A DNA stretch of 64,000 nt from Gallionellaceae bacterium. GTDB lineage: Bacteria; Pseudomonadota; Gammaproteobacteria; Burkholderiales; Gallionellaceae. Within the stretch, counting starts at the first letter, position 1. Each line of letters begins with the position of its first letter. The stretch lies in assembly GCA_019753125.1 (NCBI GenBank), contig JAIELH010000001.1, positions 1 to 64,000 of the forward strand, in the 5' to 3' direction. Below the pieces are notes generated by a model. It ran no database searches and was not told the origin of the DNA. It was given only the letters and a program-made list of their open reading frames with translations. Made by a program: the position numbers and the translations under genes. Shown one piece after another: positions 47,691-59,112 of the stretch.

Positions 47691-50258
47691 TTACCGTTTA
47701 GCGGCAACATTATTTGGCGTGCTCATTGCGAGTGCCGCACATTGGCGCAATGCTTCGGCCATCTCCGCACCATTGGCATAACGATCCGCCTCCAGCTTGG
47801 CCAATGACTTGTTAATGATTGCCACCAAGCACGGTGGCAAATCAGGCCTGACACTTAAAATATCGGTATGCGGCTCATTGGCGATACGATACATCAATTG
47901 CGCCATCGAATCCCCCTCGAATGGGAGCTTACCACAAGCCAGTTGGTACAAACTCACCCCCAGCGAGAACAAATCCGAACTGCCGCCGATCTTCTTGCCC
48001 GCCAGTTGCTCGGGCGACATATAGGATGGCGTTCCCAACACCATGCCGGTTTTTGTCTTGCTCGAATCGGTAATGCGCGCAATGCCAAAGTCGGTCACCT
48101 TCGGCGTATCTGTATCAGGGTCATACATGATATTGGCCGGTTTGATGTCGCGATGTACGACATTCTGCTTGTGCGCATAATCCAGCGCGTCGGCGACGCG
48201 GGCAACGATGCTCAGCACCTTGGGCAGGGGCAGCAGATTGCCCGGCTTGGTATAAGGCACCATATCCTTGCCTTTGAGAAACTCCATCGCGATGTATGCC
48301 AGATCGTGCTCCTCGCCCGCATCGTAAATCGACACAATGTTCGGATGATTCAGGCGCCCGGCCGTTTCGGCCTCGCGGAAGAAGCGTTCTTTGACATCCT
48401 GCAACTCATCCGCCTCAAACTCCTGAGACAATGCCATGGTCTTGATCGCCACGACGCGGCCGATCTTCGGATCCTTGCCGTAATACACCACGCCCATTGC
48501 ACCCTTGCCCAGCTCCTTCTCGATCTCGTAGCGGCCCAGCATCGGTTTGGATACGCCGGCCTTGCCCAGTTGCATCGTGCTGGTATTGGTGCGCCCGCCC
48601 CCGCCGCCCAGAATCACGGTTTCCGACATCTCGCGCGCCTGAGTCAAGCGTTGCGCCAGATCGCGGAACTTGGGATTGAATTCGGCCATGTACTTGAATA
48701 CCGACTCGGCCTTGTTGAACTGCCGCTTGCGCTCGAAGTCCAGCCCCAAGTTGTACAACACCTCCATCAGGCTGTCGTCGATCGGCACCTTGCGGAACTT
48801 GTCAAACGCGATGTCCAGCTGCCCCTGCCCCTGGAACGCCAGCCCCAGCATACGATTGCTCTCGGCGGATTCGGCATCGGATTTTTGCTTGCCCTTTTCC
48901 GTCATCAGGAAACGCTTGGTGGTCAGCAACAAATGCCCAACCAGCAACAATGCGGCAGGCAGCATCAACTGCAACCACATCGCCTGCGTCGTCATCAACA
49001 CAAAGTGTGCCGCCAGCAGCACCACGAACAATACACCGGTGACTGCCGCCCCGATCGCGGCATTCAGGCGCGGCAGCAACAAAACCAGATACAGCGTAAT
49101 CAGCAGAAATACGCCCAGTCTGGCCATTGGAGCCCAGCCTGGCGAGGCGAAAAAATCGCCTTTCAGGATGCTGGATACCGAATGCGCCAAGGTCAGCACC
49201 GGAGCCATGCCCGCCGAGATGGGTGTCACTTGCAATGTGCCCACGCCGGCTGCCGATGCACCGATCAACACAATTTTGTCACGGTACTTGTCCGCCGGAA
49301 TTTTGCCGGTAAATACATCATAGAAAGAATCCACCGGAAAAGCCGCATGCCCATCCTTGCCCTTGTAGAAATAGGTATGCATCTGCAAGGCCGGATCGGT
49401 GGCGATTCTCTGATTACCCAGTTGCACCCCCTCACCCAGATTGACGTGAATATCATGGGGTTGAAGATTGAGGCTCCTGGCTGCAATCATCAATGACAAT
49501 GAGGGGTAATATTGGTCGTAATAACCAACCACCAGCGGTTCGGTGCGTATCGCGCCATCCACGTCTGGAAAACTGTTCAGGTGGCCAATCGCCAATGCCT
49601 TGTTGCCCAACAACGGGATCGGCGCTAACACGCTCCGCGTCAATAGCGGCAACGTATCGATGCCGCCGGAGGCTTTCACATTCGCCAGATTATTGCGCAG
49701 CACATAATCCGGCAAAGCCTGATCCGGCTTACCCTGCGGCTCGCCCAACTCGAAAAACATCGCCAGCAACGTATTGTTCGACTTGGATATGCTGTCGCTC
49801 AGTTTCTGGTCGTTATCCAGATTTTGCGCCGCTTCGAGCAGCATGGTATTAATTTGCGCCAAATCGGCCTGATAAGCGGGGTCTTGAGTGTCTTTCAGTG
49901 TGGAATTACCGAGCAGCCCGGCAATCTTGTAGATATAACCCAGTCCGGCATCGGCCTGCGGCTCAAAGAAAAAAGCGGTGTGGCCAACTACTTTTGCACG
50001 GCCCGTCGCCAGAATATCGATCATCCTGGCATGTATCTCGCGCGGCCACGGCCAGCGCCCCAGATTGGCGATACTCTGTTCGTCGATCGTGATTACCGCA
50101 ATCTTGTCGCTCGGCGTGCGCGATGAAGCCAGCACACCCAGGTCGTAAGCCTTGCGCTCCAGGCTTTGCATCAGATCGCTGTTCGCCCCCGCAACAAATG
50201 CCAACGCGACCACCAGCCCGACAAACCAGTCTTTACGCCAGAACGACCACTTGTTCAT
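47691..50258 (-). CDS. CHASE2-domain Ser/Thr protein kinase with TPR-like segment
   Basis: CHASE2 (IAVITIDEQSIANLGRWPWPREIHARMI), TMs, kinase (GRYEIEKELGKGAMGVVYYGKD; VVHRDIKPANIMYD; VTDFGIAR). Confidence 0.96.
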   Translation of the reverse strand: MNKWSFWRKDWFVGLVVALAFVAGANSDLMQSLERKAYDLGVLASSRTPSDKIAVITIDEQSIANLGRWPWPREIHARMIDILATGRAKVVGHTAFFFEPQADAGLGYIYKIAGLLGNSTLKDTQDPAYQADLAQINTMLLEAAQNLDNDQKLSDSISKSNNTLLAMFFELGEPQGKPDQALPDYVLRNNLANVKASGGIDTLPLLTRSVLAPIPLLGNKALAIGHLNSFPDVDGAIRTEPLVVGYYDQYYPSLSLMIAARSLNLQPHDIHVNLGEGVQLGNQRIATDPALQMHTYFYKGKDGHAAFPVDSFYDVFTGKIPADKYRDKIVLIGASAAGVGTLQVTPISAGMAPVLTLAHSVSSILKGDFFASPGWAPMARLGVFLLITLYLVLLLPRLNAAIGAAVTGVLFVVLLAAHFVLMTTQAMWLQLMLPAALLLVGHLLLTTKRFLMTEKGKQKSDAESAESNRMLGLAFQGQGQLDIAFDKFRKVPIDDSLMEVLYNLGLDFERKRQFNKAESVFKYMAEFNPKFRDLAQRLTQAREMSETVILGGGGGRTNTSTMQLGKAGVSKPMLGRYEIEKELGKGAMGVVYYGKDPKIGRVVAIKTMALSQEFEADELQDVKERFFREAETAGRLNHPNIVSIYDAGEEHDLAYIAMEFLKGKDMVPYTKPGNLLPLPKVLSIVARVADALDYAHKQNVVHRDIKPANIMYDPDTDTPKVTDFGIARITDSSKTKTGMVLGTPSYMSPEQLAGKKIGGSSDLFSLGVSLYQLACGKLPFEGDSMAQLMYRIANEPHTDILSVRPDLPPCLVAIINKSLAKLEADRYANGAEMAEALRQCAALAMSTPNNVAAKR

Positions 50259-50384
50259 GCCACCCCCAATTGACTGATCAACGCCCCCAGAACCATTCTT
50301 GGCAGGTTAGCTGCTGGAAATGAATAGCGCCCGGTGAATCTTAAAGTATTTCACAGCAATTCACCACAACCCTGTTGATTTACA

Positions 50385-50570
50385 GGGCACTTCTAAAAAT
50401 TCAGAGTTCGCCCAAATGCAAGGCGTGGAAAAAATTTCGCCGCGCCGCATATGTTTAATATGTAAGTAAGAAAACGAAGTTTCAGTGCAGGGTAACCTTT
50501 AGGTTGGCCGGAACTAAATTTTTTACACAACGCAGCAGTTGGGATGAAATGTGGATTTTTAGAAATGCCC
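50385..50570. mobile_element. MITE-like element, 186 bp, TIRs plus TACA target-site duplication
   Basis: TIR GGGCACTTCTAAAAATTCA / TGGATTTTTAGAAATGCCC (17/19); TACA at 50381-50384 and 50571-50574; no ORF. Confidence 0.75.
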
Positions 50571-50617
50571 TACAGAAAATTGTCCAGTGCGGCGCTTCTG
50601 AAGTGTGCGGTGTTTCG

Positions 50618-51049
50618 CTATTTGACCAACAACACCGGACGGCTGGTCAAGTGCAACATCTTGCGCACCACCGAGCCCAGCAGCAAAGTTTGCAAACCGC
50701 CCTGCCCCTGTCTGCCCATGACGATCTGATCGACGGCCTGCTCATCGGCATACTGCGCGATTGCTTCCGCCGGAGTGCCGACGCTGATGTGATAGTGGTA
50801 GGGCAGCGCAGCGGCATCCAGCATTGCGCGCGCCGCCTGCAAAGCGTTCATGCCCTGCTCGCGGTAATAGTCATTGATCGTATCCTGATTGATGAACAGC
50901 TTGACGTTGCCAGCCGCCACATTCCATTGCACATTCAACAGCAACAGTTGTGGCATTTCTTTCAATATCGCAATATTTTTTATGACGTAATCGACGGCAC
51001 GTAGCGCGTTGTCAGAACCATCCACCGGAACCAGTATCTTCATCGCCAT
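50618..51049 (-). CDS. Universal stress protein (UspA family)
   Basis: MKILVPVDGSDNALRAVDYV...GRQGQGGLQTLLLGSVVRKMLHLTSRPVLLVK. Confidence 0.95.
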   Translation of the reverse strand: MAMKILVPVDGSDNALRAVDYVIKNIAILKEMPQLLLLNVQWNVAAGNVKLFINQDTINDYYREQGMNALQAARAMLDAAALPYHYHISVGTPAEAIAQYADEQAVDQIVMGRQGQGGLQTLLLGSVVRKMLHLTSRPVLLVK

Positions 51050-51056
51050 ACCCTCG

Positions 51057-51794
51057 CTATTTATCTTCCGCACCAGCGGATATTTTCTCATCCACCAGAT
51101 CGACCGCCCTGATAGCCACGGCGTTGCGCATCGCCAGCCATCCGCCGATCCCCAGCACCAGTAACGCACATAACACCGGAATCAGCCAATGCAAATAATG
51201 CCGTGTTTCAAGCAGATTTACGAACAACGCCTCGCCAACCAGCATTTCGCCTGCAACATAACCGAGCAGCACGCCACCGGCATAAATGATGAACGGAAAG
51301 CGATCGATCAATTTCAGCACTAATTGGCTGCTCCAGACAATCAACGGAATGCTGATCAGCAGGCCGAACACCAGCAACGCCACATTGCCCTTGGCCGCTG
51401 CCGCCACGCCCAGCACGTTATCCAGGCTCATCACAAAATCCGCGATGATGATGGTCTTGACCGCGCCAAACAACCTCGTATCCGCCTTGATATCGCTTGC
51501 GCTGTGCTCATCTTCGGGCATCATCAGCTTGATGCCGATCCAGATCAGCAGCAGCGCGCCGACCAGCTTGAGATAAGGCAGCGACAGCAAGCCGACGGCA
51601 AAGAAAGTCAACGCAATGCGCAGGCCGATCGCACCGCCGACACCGAACAGGATGCCCTTGTTGCGCTGTGCCTCCGGCAGGTTGCGGCACGCCAGCGCGA
51701 TCACCACCGCATTGTCGCCCGACAATAGCAGATCGATCACGATGATCTTGAACACGTCCATCCAGAACTGAGCAGAGCTCAACATTTCCAGCAC
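51057..51794 (-). CDS. TerC/YjbE-family integral membrane protein
   Basis: KIIVIDLLLSGDNAVVIALACRNLPEAQRNKGI...ADFVMSLDNVLGVAAAAKGN. Confidence 0.93.
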   Translation of the reverse strand: MLEMLSSAQFWMDVFKIIVIDLLLSGDNAVVIALACRNLPEAQRNKGILFGVGGAIGLRIALTFFAVGLLSLPYLKLVGALLLIWIGIKLMMPEDEHSASDIKADTRLFGAVKTIIIADFVMSLDNVLGVAAAAKGNVALLVFGLLISIPLIVWSSQLVLKLIDRFPFIIYAGGVLLGYVAGEMLVGEALFVNLLETRHYLHWLIPVLCALLVLGIGGWLAMRNAVAIRAVDLVDEKISAGAEDK

Positions 51795-51848
51795 AGAATT
51801 TCTTTCAAGATTGGATAATGAAAAATATCCTCACAGTTCAGCATCCAT

Positions 51849-52826
51849 TCAAATGGCAACACCCTTTTCATCAAACAACCCCTCGAACAGGATCGAACTG
51901 AGGTAGCGTTCGCCGGAATCGGGCAAAATAACGACAATGGTCTTGCCCGCATTTTCCGGGCGTTTGGCTTGGCGTATCGCAGCAGCAACCGCAGCACCGC
52001 AGGAAATGCCGGACAGGATACCCTCTTCCTGCGCCAGCCGGCGTGCATACAATATCGCATCTTCGTTGGTTACCTGCTCAATCTCATCCACCAGCGACAG
52101 ATCAAGCGTATCCGGCACAAAACCCGCACCTAGTCCCTGAATCTTGTGCGGCGCTGGTTTCAGTGGCTCTCCGGCACGTTTCTGGGTCAGCACCGGGCTG
52201 GCCGACGGCTCGACGGCAACCGAGGTAATCTTCTTGCCCATGGTGTGCTTGATATAGCGCGATACGCCGGTAATCGTTCCACCGGTGCCGACTCCCGAAA
52301 CAAAAACATCTACCTTCCCATCGGTATCGTTCCAGATTTCCGGGCCGGTGGTTTGTTCATGGATGGCCGGATTGGCCGGGTTTTTGAACTGCTGCAGCAA
52401 TACATAACAATCCGGCGCAGAGGCGGCAATCTCCTCAGCCTTGGCTATGGCGCCACTCATTCCCTTGGCGCCTTCAGTCAACACAAGGTGGGCGCCAAAA
52501 GCGGCCAGCAACTTGCGGCGTTCGATGCTCATCGTTTCAGGCATCGTGAGGGTGAGCGGAATTCCGCGTGCAGCGGCCACAAATGCCAGCGCAATGCCGG
52601 TATTACCGCTGGTCGGCTCGACAAGCCTCTTGCCCGGGCCGAGCAACCCACGCCGCTCCGCATCGGCAATCATCGCTGCACCGATGCGGCACTTGACCGA
52701 GTAAGCGGGATTGCGGCCTTCGATCTTCGCCAAAATGGTCGCCGGCGCACCGTCGGTAATGTGGTTAAGGCGCACCAGCGGTGTACGGCCTATGGATTGT
52801 GAATTGTCTGCGAACCAGTTAGCCAT
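51849..52826 (-). CDS. cysM: Cysteine synthase B
   Basis: [56 protein letters not shown]. Confidence 0.95.
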   Translation of the reverse strand: MANWFADNSQSIGRTPLVRLNHITDGAPATILAKIEGRNPAYSVKCRIGAAMIADAERRGLLGPGKRLVEPTSGNTGIALAFVAAARGIPLTLTMPETMSIERRKLLAAFGAHLVLTEGAKGMSGAIAKAEEIAASAPDCYVLLQQFKNPANPAIHEQTTGPEIWNDTDGKVDVFVSGVGTGGTITGVSRYIKHTMGKKITSVAVEPSASPVLTQKRAGEPLKPAPHKIQGLGAGFVPDTLDLSLVDEIEQVTNEDAILYARRLAQEEGILSGISCGAAVAAAIRQAKRPENAGKTIVVILPDSGERYLSSILFEGLFDEKGVAI

Positions 52827-52855
52827 ATGCTCCCCCTTAATGATTTTAGAAATGC

Positions 52856-52881
52856 AAAAAGCCGGAGTAATCCGGCTTTTT
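52856..52881 (-). terminator. Rho-independent terminator after rplQ (may act bidirectionally)
   Basis: AAAAAGCCGGAGTAATCCGGCTTTTT. Confidence 0.85.
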
Positions 52882-52906
52882 GTTTAACGTTGGCACAGCG
52901 CCACTT

Positions 52907-53293
52907 TTATTCGGCATCAACTGCAACAGCTTCTGCAGGGCGATCCATCAGTTCAATCAGTGCCATCGGTGCGTTGTCACCCTGACGAAAACCGAACTTG
53001 AGGATACGCAGGTAACCGCCATTGCGTGCCGCATAACGTGGGCCGAGTTCGTCAAATAATTTGACGACCATTTCACGATCACGCAAACGCGCAAATGCCA
53101 GACGACGGTTAGCCAGACTCGGGTTTTTACCCAGTGTCAGGATAGGTTCCGCGACACGGCGCAATTCCTTGGCCTTGGGCAAAGTGGTCTTGATGACTTC
53201 ATGGCGCAACAACGAAACAGTCATATTACGGAACATTGCCAAGCGATGGCTGCTGGTGCGATTGAGTTTTCTTAAACCTAAACGGTGACGCAT
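52907..53293 (-). CDS. rplQ: Ribosomal protein L17
   Basis: [32 protein letters not shown]. Confidence 0.99.
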   Translation of the reverse strand: MRHRLGLRKLNRTSSHRLAMFRNMTVSLLRHEVIKTTLPKAKELRRVAEPILTLGKNPSLANRRLAFARLRDREMVVKLFDELGPRYAARNGGYLRILKFGFRQGDNAPMALIELMDRPAEAVAVDAE

Positions 53294-53332
53294 GATTTGC
53301 CTCTCTTAAACTTCCTAAAATGCGCTGTCTGC

Positions 53333-54301
53333 TCAAGCTGCGGCGACAGGCCAGTTTTCCAGCTTCATCCCCAGCGACAAATTGTGCTCGGCAAGAACCT
53401 GCTTGATTTCGTTCAGTGACTTGCGGCCCAAGTTCGGGGTGCGCAACAGATCGTTTTCGGTGTGCTGGATCAGATCGCCGATGTAATGGATGCTTTGTGC
53501 CTTGAGGCAGTTGGAAGAACGTGGCGTCAACTCCAGATCATCCACCGGGCGCAACAAGATTGGATCAACCTTGGGCGCTTGCACTTTCTCAACGACAGGC
53601 TCGGTGCCTTCCAGTGCGGCAAACACCGAAAACTGATCCACCAGAATACGCGCCGCATTGCGGATTGCCTGCTCAGGATCAATCGCGCCATTGGTTTCGA
53701 TATGCATCACCAGTTTGTCGAGGTCCGTGCGCTGCTCCACACGTGCGCTCTCCACGGCATAGCTGACGCGGCTGACCGGGCTGAACGATGCATCCAGCGC
53801 AATATGGCCGACCGACCGAGTCTCATTCGGAACAGCTCGCGAAATTGCCGACATATAACCGCGCCCCTGTTCGACCTTGATCTGCATGTCCAGCTTGCCG
53901 CCGACTGTCAGATGTGCAATCACGTGATCAGGATTCAGCACCTCCACATCGGCATTGCCGCTGATGTCGGCGGCAGTCACCACACCAGGGCCATCCTTCT
54001 TGATAGCCAGCACAACTTCCTGTGCATTATGCAAACGCAGCACCACACCCTTCAGATTCAGCAGAATGTCGACAACATCTTCCTGCACGCCGTCGATCGT
54101 CGCATACTCATGCAGTACGCCCGCCATCTTCACTTCGGTCGGTGCGGCGCCGTGCATCGAAGACAGCATGATACGGCGCAAGGCATTGCCCAATGTGTGG
54201 CCGTAGCCGCGCTCGAAAGGCTCCATCACCACCTTGGCCTGGGTGGCAGAAATCTTTTGCACATCAATAATGCGGGGCTTTAAAAATTCATTCTTAGGCA
54301 T
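53333..54301 (-). CDS. rpoA: RNA polymerase alpha subunit
   Basis: [21 protein letters not shown]; alpha-[34 protein letters not shown]. Confidence 0.99.
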   Translation of the reverse strand: MPKNEFLKPRIIDVQKISATQAKVVMEPFERGYGHTLGNALRRIMLSSMHGAAPTEVKMAGVLHEYATIDGVQEDVVDILLNLKGVVLRLHNAQEVVLAIKKDGPGVVTAADISGNADVEVLNPDHVIAHLTVGGKLDMQIKVEQGRGYMSAISRAVPNETRSVGHIALDASFSPVSRVSYAVESARVEQRTDLDKLVMHIETNGAIDPEQAIRNAARILVDQFSVFAALEGTEPVVEKVQAPKVDPILLRPVDDLELTPRSSNCLKAQSIHYIGDLIQHTENDLLRTPNLGRKSLNEIKQVLAEHNLSLGMKLENWPVAAA

Positions 54302-54318
54302 ATGCTACTCCACGTGGA

Positions 54319-54948
54319 TTACTTGGAATACAACTCAACCACGAGATGCTCGTTGATGGTTGCTGGCAATTCGGCACGCTGTGGCTTGGCCTTGTACGTT
54401 CCCTTGAATCCCTTGGTGTCCATTTCGATCCATTCCGGAAAGCCGCGCTGTTCGGCCGCGGCAAGTGCAGCCTTGATACGCAACTGTGCCTTGGATTTCT
54501 CGGCCACTTCAACCACGTCGCCCGGGCGCACTTGATAGGATGGGATGTTCACGCGGCGACCATTCACCAGCAAGCCGTTATGGCGCACCACCTGGCGCGC
54601 TTCGGCACGCGATGCGCCAAAACCCATGCGGTAGCTGACATTATCCAAGCGCGATTCGAGTATCTGCAACAAGCTTTCGCCGGTGATACCGCGCTGGCTT
54701 TCGGCCTGCTTGTATGTCAGGCGGAACTGGCGCTCCAGCACGCCGTAGATACGACGCACCTTCTGTTTTTCACGCAACTGGCCGCCGTATTCAGACAGGC
54801 GGGTATTCTTCTTTTGACCATGCTGCCCGGGCGGGTAAGCTCTGCGCTCGACAGCACACTTGTCTGTAAAGCACTTTTCGCCTTTCAGAAACAGTTTCTC
54901 GCCTTCGCGACGGCACTGGCGGCATTTTGCATCAAGATTTCTAGCCAA
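54319..54948 (-). CDS. rpsD: Ribosomal protein S4
   Basis: [36 protein letters not shown]. Confidence 0.99.
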   Translation of the reverse strand: MARNLDAKCRQCRREGEKLFLKGEKCFTDKCAVERRAYPPGQHGQKKNTRLSEYGGQLREKQKVRRIYGVLERQFRLTYKQAESQRGITGESLLQILESRLDNVSYRMGFGASRAEARQVVRHNGLLVNGRRVNIPSYQVRPGDVVEVAEKSKAQLRIKAALAAAEQRGFPEWIEMDTKGFKGTYKAKPQRAELPATINEHLVVELYSK

Positions 54949-54978
54949 GATTGGCTCTCCCCAAAAATTTAGACAGAA

Positions 54979-55368
54979 TTAAATACGACGCTTTTTAGGC
55001 GGACGGCAGCCGTTATGCGGCACCGGCGTAATATCGGAAATGCTGGTGATCTTAAAACCAGCAGCGTTCAAAGCACGCACTGCGGACTCGCGGCCTGGGC
55101 CAGGTCCCTTGATACGCACTTCAAGATTCTTCACCCCACATTCCTGGGCGGATTTACCAACCACCTCGGCAGCAACCTGTGCAGCGAACGGCGTACTCTT
55201 ACGCGAACCTTTAAATCCTTGCGCACCGCTGGTTGACCAAGCCAGAGTATTTCCCTGGCGATCTGTGATGGTAATAATTGTATTGTTAAAAGAGGCATGA
55301 ACGTGAGCCACTCCTTCAGCAACGTTCTTCTTAACTTTCTTGCGCACTTTCGTGCTTGGCTTAGCCAT
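54979..55368 (-). CDS. rpsK: Ribosomal protein S11
   Basis: [46 protein letters not shown]. Confidence 0.99.
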   Translation of the reverse strand: MAKPSTKVRKKVKKNVAEGVAHVHASFNNTIITITDRQGNTLAWSTSGAQGFKGSRKSTPFAAQVAAEVVGKSAQECGVKNLEVRIKGPGPGRESAVRALNAAGFKITSISDITPVPHNGCRPPKKRRI

Positions 55369-55397
55369 AATTATTCCTCTAACGCGTTATAGCAAAC

Positions 55398-55763
55398 TTA
55401 TTTCTTGGCGCCGGCAATCGCCTTGCGCGGCCCTTTGCGAGTACGCGCATTGGTGCGAGTACGCTGGCCACGGCATGGCAAACCGCGACGATGACGCACG
55501 CCGCGATAACAACCCAGATCCATCAGGCGTTTGATGTTCATCGTTGTTTCACGACGCAAATCACCTTCCACCGTGAATTTGGCGACTTGCTCACGCAGTT
55601 TTTCCACTTCTGCGTCAGTCAGGTCCTTCATCTTGGTGGCGGAATTTACGCCCGCTAACGCACAAATATTTTGCGAGCGCGTGCGTCCGATACCGTAAAT
55701 TGCGGTCAAGGCAATCACAGCGTGTTGGTGGTTGGGGATATTTACCCCTGCAATACGTGCCAT
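55398..55763 (-). CDS. rpsM: Ribosomal protein S13
   Basis: [33 protein letters not shown]. Confidence 0.99.
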   Translation of the reverse strand: MARIAGVNIPNHQHAVIALTAIYGIGRTRSQNICALAGVNSATKMKDLTDAEVEKLREQVAKFTVEGDLRRETTMNIKRLMDLGCYRGVRHRRGLPCRGQRTRTNARTRKGPRKAIAGAKK

Positions 55764-55822
55764 GCAGCTACCCTATCTTTTGAAAAGCGAAAATTATAAC
55801 ACTCAAGACTGATTTTATTCAA

Positions 55823-55936
55823 TCAACCCTGGCGTTGCTTGTGGCGTGGCTCTGTACAAATCACACGCACCACACGTTTACGAATAACAACTTTGCAGTT
55901 GCGGCAAATCTTCTTTACTGATGCTTGGACTCTCAT
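55823..55936 (-). CDS. rpmJ: Ribosomal protein L36 (zinc-ribbon form; absent from the supplied ORF track)
   Basis: [37 protein letters not shown], 37 aa, between rpsM and infA. Confidence 0.97.
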   Translation of the reverse strand: MRVQASVKKICRNCKVVIRKRVVRVICTEPRHKQRQG

Positions 55937-55962
55937 TTGCTTCTCCTAAACTGGGGAATGGC

Positions 55963-56025
55963 GAGTGGTGAGTGGTGAGTATGGAAACCAGCTATCCCAC
56001 ACTTACTACTTACTACTTACTACTC
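55963..56025. repeat. GAGTGGT/TACTACTT inverted low-complexity repeat between infA and rpmJ
   Basis: GAGTGGTGAGTGGTGAGTA (55963-55981) and TACTTACTACTTACTACTC (56007-56025) pair over 19 nt with G-U wobbles as a + strand RNA. Confidence 0.75.
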
Positions 56026-56034
56026 CCTACCCAA

Positions 56035-56253
56035 TTATTTGGCGCGGAAAACAATACGCGCCTTGCTCAAATCATATGGTGTCAACTCAACTGTCACCTT
56101 GTCGCCAGGCAGAATACGGATATAGTGCATACGCATCTTTCCTGAAATATGCCCCAACACCACATGGCCATTTTCCAGCTTGATTCGGAAGGTCGCATTC
56201 GGCAAGGATTCCTCGATCTCGCCTTGCATCTGAATCACATCTTCTTTAGCCAT
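56035..56253 (-). CDS. infA: Translation initiation factor IF-1
   Basis: [53 protein letters not shown]. Confidence 0.99.
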   Translation of the reverse strand: MAKEDVIQMQGEIEESLPNATFRIKLENGHVVLGHISGKMRMHYIRILPGDKVTVELTPYDLSKARIVFRAK

Positions 56254-57572
56254 TAATTTGTAAACCCGCCCTTGAAATTGGCTTTTTTCAGCAAGCTTTC
56301 ATACTGGTGCGTCATCAAATAAGACTGCACCTGCGCCATAAAATCCATCGTCACGACCACCAGAATCAACAGCGATGTACCGCCAAAGTAAAACGGTACG
56401 TTCCACTTCACCACCAAAAATTCCGGCAGCAGGCAAACCAGCGCAATGTACACCGCCCCAACCATGGTCAGGCGCAACATGATCTTTTCAACATAGCGCG
56501 CAGTCTGCTCACCCGGGCGAATCCCCGGCAAAAAGGCGCCGCTCTTCTTCAGGTTGTCTGCCGTTTCCTTCGGGCTGAATACCAGCGCCGTGTAGAAAAA
56601 ACAGAAAAATATAATCGCTGCCGCATACACCAACACATAAATCGGCTGCCCGGGAGACAGCATATCGCTGATATCTTTCAACCAATTCATGCCCGACCCG
56701 CTACCAAACCAACCCGCAATTGTCGCAGGAAACAGAATGATGCTGGAAGCAAAAATCGGCGGAATTACTCCGGCCATATTCAACTTCAACGGCAGATGCG
56801 AGCTTTGCCCGCCATAAACCTTGTTGCCAACCTGACGCTTGGCGTAATTCACCAGAATCTTGCGCTGCCCGCGCTCGACAAACACCACCAGCGCCGTCAC
56901 GGCAATCGAACCAAAGAACAACAGCAACACCAGCGGTATCGAAAAAGCCCCGGTTCGCGCAAGTTCCAACGTACTGCCAATCGCATGCGGCAAACCTGCG
57001 GCAATACCGGCAAAAATAATCAGGGAAATGCCATTACCCAACCCGCGCTCGGTAATCTGCTCTCCCAGCCACATCAAAAACATCGTTCCGGTCACCAGGG
57101 TAATCACCGATGTCATCTGGAACATCACCCCAGGATTAGGCACCAGCCCAGGCTGCGATTGCAACGCCACCGAGATACCAAACGACTGGAACAACGCCAA
57201 TGCCAACGTGCCATAGCGCGTGTACTGCGTTATCTTGCGGCGCCCTGCTTCGCCTTCTTTTTTCAATTGCTCAAGTTGCGGAACTGCTATCGCGGCCAAC
57301 TGCATAATGATGGACGCGGAAATATACGGCATGATACCCAACGCAAATATGGTGAAGCGCGATAACGCGCCGCCCGAGAACATGTTGAACATGCCCAAAA
57401 TGCCATTTTTCTGCGACTTGAACAAATCCGCCAATACTGCCGGGTCAATACCCGGCACCGGAATATGCGCACCCACACGAAACACCACCAACGCGCCCAA
57501 CAAAAACCAAAGGCGCTGACTCAAATCGCCGTACTTGCCTTTATTTGCAGCCTTGGCAGGCGCTGTACTCAC
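56253..57572 (-). CDS. secY: Preprotein translocase SecY
   Basis: 10-[29 protein letters not shown] start proposed at 57572 (the ORF-track start overlaps rplO). Confidence 0.97.
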   Translation of the reverse strand: MSTAPAKAANKGKYGDLSQRLWFLLGALVVFRVGAHIPVPGIDPAVLADLFKSQKNGILGMFNMFSGGALSRFTIFALGIMPYISASIIMQLAAIAVPQLEQLKKEGEAGRRKITQYTRYGTLALALFQSFGISVALQSQPGLVPNPGVMFQMTSVITLVTGTMFLMWLGEQITERGLGNGISLIIFAGIAAGLPHAIGSTLELARTGAFSIPLVLLLFFGSIAVTALVVFVERGQRKILVNYAKRQVGNKVYGGQSSHLPLKLNMAGVIPPIFASSIILFPATIAGWFGSGSGMNWLKDISDMLSPGQPIYVLVYAAAIIFFCFFYTALVFSPKETADNLKKSGAFLPGIRPGEQTARYVEKIMLRLTMVGAVYIALVCLLPEFLVVKWNVPFYFGGTSLLILVVVTMDFMAQVQSYLMTHQYESLLKKANFKGGFTN

Positions 57573-57582
57573 GTATCCGGCC

Positions 57583-58017
57583 TTACTCGGCGATGCTACC
57601 GCCAGCGGTTTCAATCGCTGCACGTGCACCCTTGGTTACCAACAATCCCTGCAACTTCACCGCGCGGGAAATTTCGCCGCACAGGATAACCTTCGCCGTC
57701 AAAACAGTTGCGGGAACTACGCCCGCCTGCTTCAGCGCCAACAGGTCAATGCTGTCAACCGGCATCTTTTGCAGATCGGACAAACGCACCTGCGCCGTGT
57801 CGTTACGTGTCATCGAAACAAAACCACGCTTCGGCAAACGGCGCTGCAACGGCATTTGGCCACCTTCAAAGCCCACCTTGTGAAAACCGCCAGAACGGGA
57901 TTTTTGCCCCTTGTGCCCACGGCCGGCTGTCTTGCCCAAACCTGAACCGATACCGCGGCCCACACGACGCTTGTTGCGTTTGGCTCCTGGTGCAGCTTGT
58001 ATATTATTGAGTTGCAT
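57583..58017 (-). CDS. rplO: Ribosomal protein L15
   Basis: [44 protein letters not shown]. Confidence 0.99.
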   Translation of the reverse strand: MQLNNIQAAPGAKRNKRRVGRGIGSGLGKTAGRGHKGQKSRSGGFHKVGFEGGQMPLQRRLPKRGFVSMTRNDTAQVRLSDLQKMPVDSIDLLALKQAGVVPATVLTAKVILCGEISRAVKLQGLLVTKGARAAIETAGGSIAE

Positions 58018-58020
58018 CTG

Positions 58021-58206
58021 TTATGCCTCGCACTTAACCATGTAAAACACTTTGTTGATCATGCCGCGCACACATGGAGTATCTTCCAGTTGCACGGTAT
58101 GGTTTATATGGCGCAAACCCAAACCGCGAATCGTGGCGCGGTGCGACTGTTTGGTGCCGATCAGGCTCCTGGTCTGCGTTACCTTGATTGTTTTTGTTTT
58201 GGTCAT
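58021..58206 (-). CDS. rpmD: Ribosomal protein L30
   Basis: [53 protein letters not shown]. Confidence 0.98.
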   Translation of the reverse strand: MTKTKTIKVTQTRSLIGTKQSHRATIRGLGLRHINHTVQLEDTPCVRGMINKVFYMVKCEA

Positions 58207-58209
58207 GTC

Positions 58210-58734
58210 TTACCCCAAGATTTCGTCAATGCTCTTGCCGCGTTTCGCGGCAATCTCGGATGGCGAATTCAATGCCTTCAAGCCGTTCAGCGTGGCGCGA
58301 ACCACATTGTAAGGATTGCTCGATCCGATACACTTGGCCAACACATCGCGCACTCCGACGGCTTCGAATACCGCGCGCATCGCGCCGCCGGCAATAATAC
58401 CGGTACCTTCGGAAGCGGGCTGCATCAACACTTTCGCCGCGCCATGTTTGCCGATCACGGTGTGGTGCAATGTGCCATTTTTCAGGCTTACCTTTGCCAG
58501 ATTGCGGCGCGCCTCGTCCATTGCCTTTTGTACGGCAACCGGAACTTCCTTGGATTTACCCTTGCCCATCGCAACACGGCCATCACCGTCACCCACCACG
58601 GTCAGGGCGGCAAAACCCATGATGCGGCCACCTTTAACGACTTTGGTGACACGGTTCACGGAGATCATTTTCTCGATCAGACCGTCATCGCGCTCTTCTT
58701 GTTGCTGCATTTTTCCTTGCGGCTTAGCCATCAT
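58210..58734 (-). CDS. rpsE: Ribosomal protein S5
   Basis: [49 protein letters not shown]. Confidence 0.99.
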   Translation of the reverse strand: MMAKPQGKMQQQEERDDGLIEKMISVNRVTKVVKGGRIMGFAALTVVGDGDGRVAMGKGKSKEVPVAVQKAMDEARRNLAKVSLKNGTLHHTVIGKHGAAKVLMQPASEGTGIIAGGAMRAVFEAVGVRDVLAKCIGSSNPYNVVRATLNGLKALNSPSEIAAKRGKSIDEILG

Positions 58735-58744
58735 TCAACTCCAA

Positions 58745-59101
58745 TTAGAACTGCAAGCCATGTTCACGCGCAGCTTCAGCCAACGCCTTGACACGACCAT
58801 GATATTGGTTACCGGAACGGTCGAACGCCAGTTGCGTAATCCCGGCAGTCTTCGCTTTTTCCGCAATACGCTTGCCCACCACCGCTGCAGCCGCCTTGTT
58901 GCCGCCGTTTGCCAGCTCCTTGCGCACGTCCGCTTCGACGCTGGATGCGCTGGCCAACACCCTGGTGCCGCAAGCAGAAATCACTTGCGCATAAATATGC
59001 AAGTTAGTACGGTGAATCGCCAGACGTACGGTTTTTTTCTCAGCAATACGTGCACGGGTTTTACGTGCTCTGCGCTGACGGGATTCTTTCTTGTTCAACA
59101 T
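58745..59101 (-). CDS. rplR: Ribosomal protein L18
   Basis: [31 protein letters not shown]...[32 protein letters not shown]. Confidence 0.99.
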   Translation of the reverse strand: MLNKKESRQRRARKTRARIAEKKTVRLAIHRTNLHIYAQVISACGTRVLASASSVEADVRKELANGGNKAAAAVVGKRIAEKAKTAGITQLAFDRSGNQYHGRVKALAEAAREHGLQF

Positions 59102-59112
59102 ATCCGCCTCAA

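Noticed and set aside
47868-49496. 542-aa plus-strand ORF
   Set aside because: Antisense shadow ORF of the CHASE2 kinase gene with no recognisable domain.
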